Source: Bacteroidota bacterium (GTDB lineage Bacteria; Bacteroidota; Bacteroidia; JACCXN01). Taken from it: a stretch of DNA of 15,590 nucleotides. The position numbers were made by a program, and so were the translations under genes. The DNA lies in assembly GCA_013696965.1 (NCBI GenBank), contig JACCXN010000104.1, positions 1-15,590 on the forward strand, written 5' to 3'. Shown here in pieces: positions 14,341 through 15,590 of the stretch. The first letter of the stretch is position 1. Each line of letters starts with the position of its first letter. Below the pieces are notes generated by a model that was not told the origin of the DNA, ran no database searches, and saw only the letters and a program-made list of their open reading frames with translations.

Positions 14341-15590
14341 ATGAAAAAAAATTACATCCTACTTCATTTTATATTAAATTTCTTGCTTTTCCCTGTAATG
14401 GCCCAGTCAAATCAAGCTATTACTGCAATAGGACAAAATAAAACAAAATCCATTAAAGAGCCCTGTGCAACCCATTTGATTCATAACAAATTAATGCAAA
14501 CTGATTCTGAGTACAAAAATCGAATATTGGCAAATGAAGAAACAATTCAAACAATAATACAACAGCAACAAAATAACCGTGCAGCTGCGCCAATATATAC
14601 CATTCCTGTAGTTGTTCATGTTATTCATACTGGTCAGGCAATTGGAACAGGAGTAAATATTTCTGATGCCCAAATATTCAGTGCAATTACTGCATTAAAT
14701 CAGGATTATAGGAAAATGGCAGGAACAAACGGATTTGGAACTGGTGTTGACTCTGAAATAGAATTTTGCCTGGCAGTAAGGGATCCAAACGGACAAGCCT
14801 CCACTGGAATTTTAAGGGTGAATGGATCTTCCGTAACTAATTATTCTACTCAGGGTATTACTGCAGGACAAGGCAGTGGTGCCAATGAAACCACTGTTAA
14901 AGCCTTAAGCAAATGGCCGAATACAAGTTATTATAATATTTGGATTGTTAATGAGATAGAAAACAACAATGGAGGTTCAGGAATCCAGGGATATGCATAT
15001 TATCCGGGAGCAGGATCCGCTGTTGACGGAGCTGTGATAATGTTCAATGCTTTTGGCACTACAGGCAACTTAAAATCCTATACAAACAGGAATAGGGTTG
15101 CTACCCATGAAATGGGTCACGGATTTAATCTAATGCATACATTTGAAGGGGCAAGTTGCACACAGACTAATTGCAGCACTCAAGGTGACCTGTGTTGTGA
15201 TACTCCTCCTCACTTGGGCAACAATACAAGCTGTACAACACGAGAATGTACCAATACACAGCAGGTAGAAAATTACATGGATTATACAAGTGAGACTTGC
15301 CAGAACATGTTTACATCAGATCAGAAAAACAGGATGCGTGCTGCCATAAGTGGAACCAGGGCAAGTTTGCTTACATCTCTTGGCTGCACACCTGTTTATA
15401 CCCTTGATGCAGGAATTTCTGATGTCATAAGTCCCACCCCTTCTACGTGTGCAACAACTTTGAACCCGGTTGTTACCTTAAGGAATTTTGGATCCACCAC
15501 GCTTACCTCAGCTGCTATCAATTTTAACATTGATGGTGGAACAAATCAAGTTTATAACTGGACAGGATCCTTGGCAACAAACCTAACTGT
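14341..15590 (+). CDS. Pappalysin-like M43 zinc metalloprotease, secreted (3' end outside window)
   Basis: An open frame runs from the ATG to the window edge (416 complete codons). It begins with a signal peptide (MKKNYILLHFILNFLLFPVMAQ, 1-22). A pro-region follows, then the catalytic domain typical of the M43B pappalysin/cytophagalysin family: IPVVVHVIH (about 87-95), the zinc site HEMGHGFNLMH (256-266) with E257 as general base, the disulfide-rich GDLCCDTPP segment (about 283-291), and the Met-turn NYMDYTS (M313). From about residue 350 a CARDB-like beta-sandwich begins (LDAGISDVISP, VVTLRNFGSTTLTS). Family members are extracellular proteases, often exported by T9SS; whether a sorting tail is present lies beyond the window. 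It is in the same direction as the upstream metalloprotease but 507 nt away, so probably transcribed separately. Confidence 0.88.
   Translation, partial: MKKNYILLHFILNFLLFPVMAQSNQAITAIGQNKTKSIKEPCATHLIHNKLMQTDSEYKNRILANEETIQTIIQQQQNNRAAAPIYTIPVVVHVIHTGQAIGTGVNISDAQIFSAITALNQDYRKMAGTNGFGTGVDSEIEFCLAVRDPNGQASTGILRVNGSSVTNYSTQGITAGQGSGANETTVKALSKWPNTSYYNIWIVNEIENNNGGSGIQGYAYYPGAGSAVDGAVIMFNAFGTTGNLKSYTNRNRVATHEMGHGFNLMHTFEGASCTQTNCSTQGDLCCDTPPHLGNNTSCTTRECTNTQQVENYMDYTSETCQNMFTSDQKNRMRAAISGTRASLLTSLGCTPVYTLDAGISDVISPTPSTCATTLNPVVTLRNFGSTTLTSAAINFNIDGGTNQVYNWTGSLATNLT

Overview
The window looks like chromosomal DNA of a member of the Bacteroidota. The reasons are an AT-rich base composition, several promoters with the TAnnTTTG -7 box typical of that phylum, a near absence of Shine-Dalgarno sequences, a type A type IX secretion (T9SS) sorting domain on a secreted metalloprotease, and Bacteroidota-style outer-membrane beta-barrel proteins. 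I see no phage, plasmid, insertion sequence or CRISPR array. I cannot assign a genus.

Layout, left to right. Positions 27-506 (minus) hold a small outer-membrane beta-barrel gene interrupted by an in-frame TAA. A tRNA-Ser(GGA) with its terminator follows at 746-880 (minus), next to an 11-bp tandem repeat. A two-gene minus-strand operon at 984-2801 encodes a TatD-family metal hydrolase and a type I asparaginase (AnsA). Its promoter abuts the tatD-family start codon so closely that the mRNA may be leaderless. Divergent from it at 2971 is a GT9 heptosyltransferase-family gene with a TTG start.

The most interesting part is 4037-7303. An ECF sigma factor gene (4095-4580) overlaps by ATGA a membrane-anchored protein that is probably its anti-sigma factor (4577-5713). 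Next comes an exported protein (5836-7248) that joins a GIN/DUF2807 repeat domain to an outer-membrane beta-barrel. The sigma gene and the GIN-barrel gene are each preceded by the same two-part motif, TGTAACTTTTT - 7 nt - TCATCCGTC, with identical spacing. This suggests an autoregulated envelope-response circuit: the sigma factor drives its own operon and the barrel gene, and the membrane protein holds it in check. A strong hairpin at 7251-7303 closes the unit and can also serve the convergent two-component pair.

That pair is a sensor kinase (8189-9457) followed by an OmpR-type regulator (7435-8130), both on the minus strand. Divergent from the kinase, after a doubtful 39-residue ORF, is uvrC (9709-11514, nucleotide excision repair). 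The right end holds two secreted zinc metalloproteases on the plus strand: a matrixin-like enzyme with an IPT/TIG domain and a T9SS tail (11578-13833), and, after 507 bp without a gene, a pappalysin-like M43 enzyme (14341 to the window edge) whose C-terminus is cut off.
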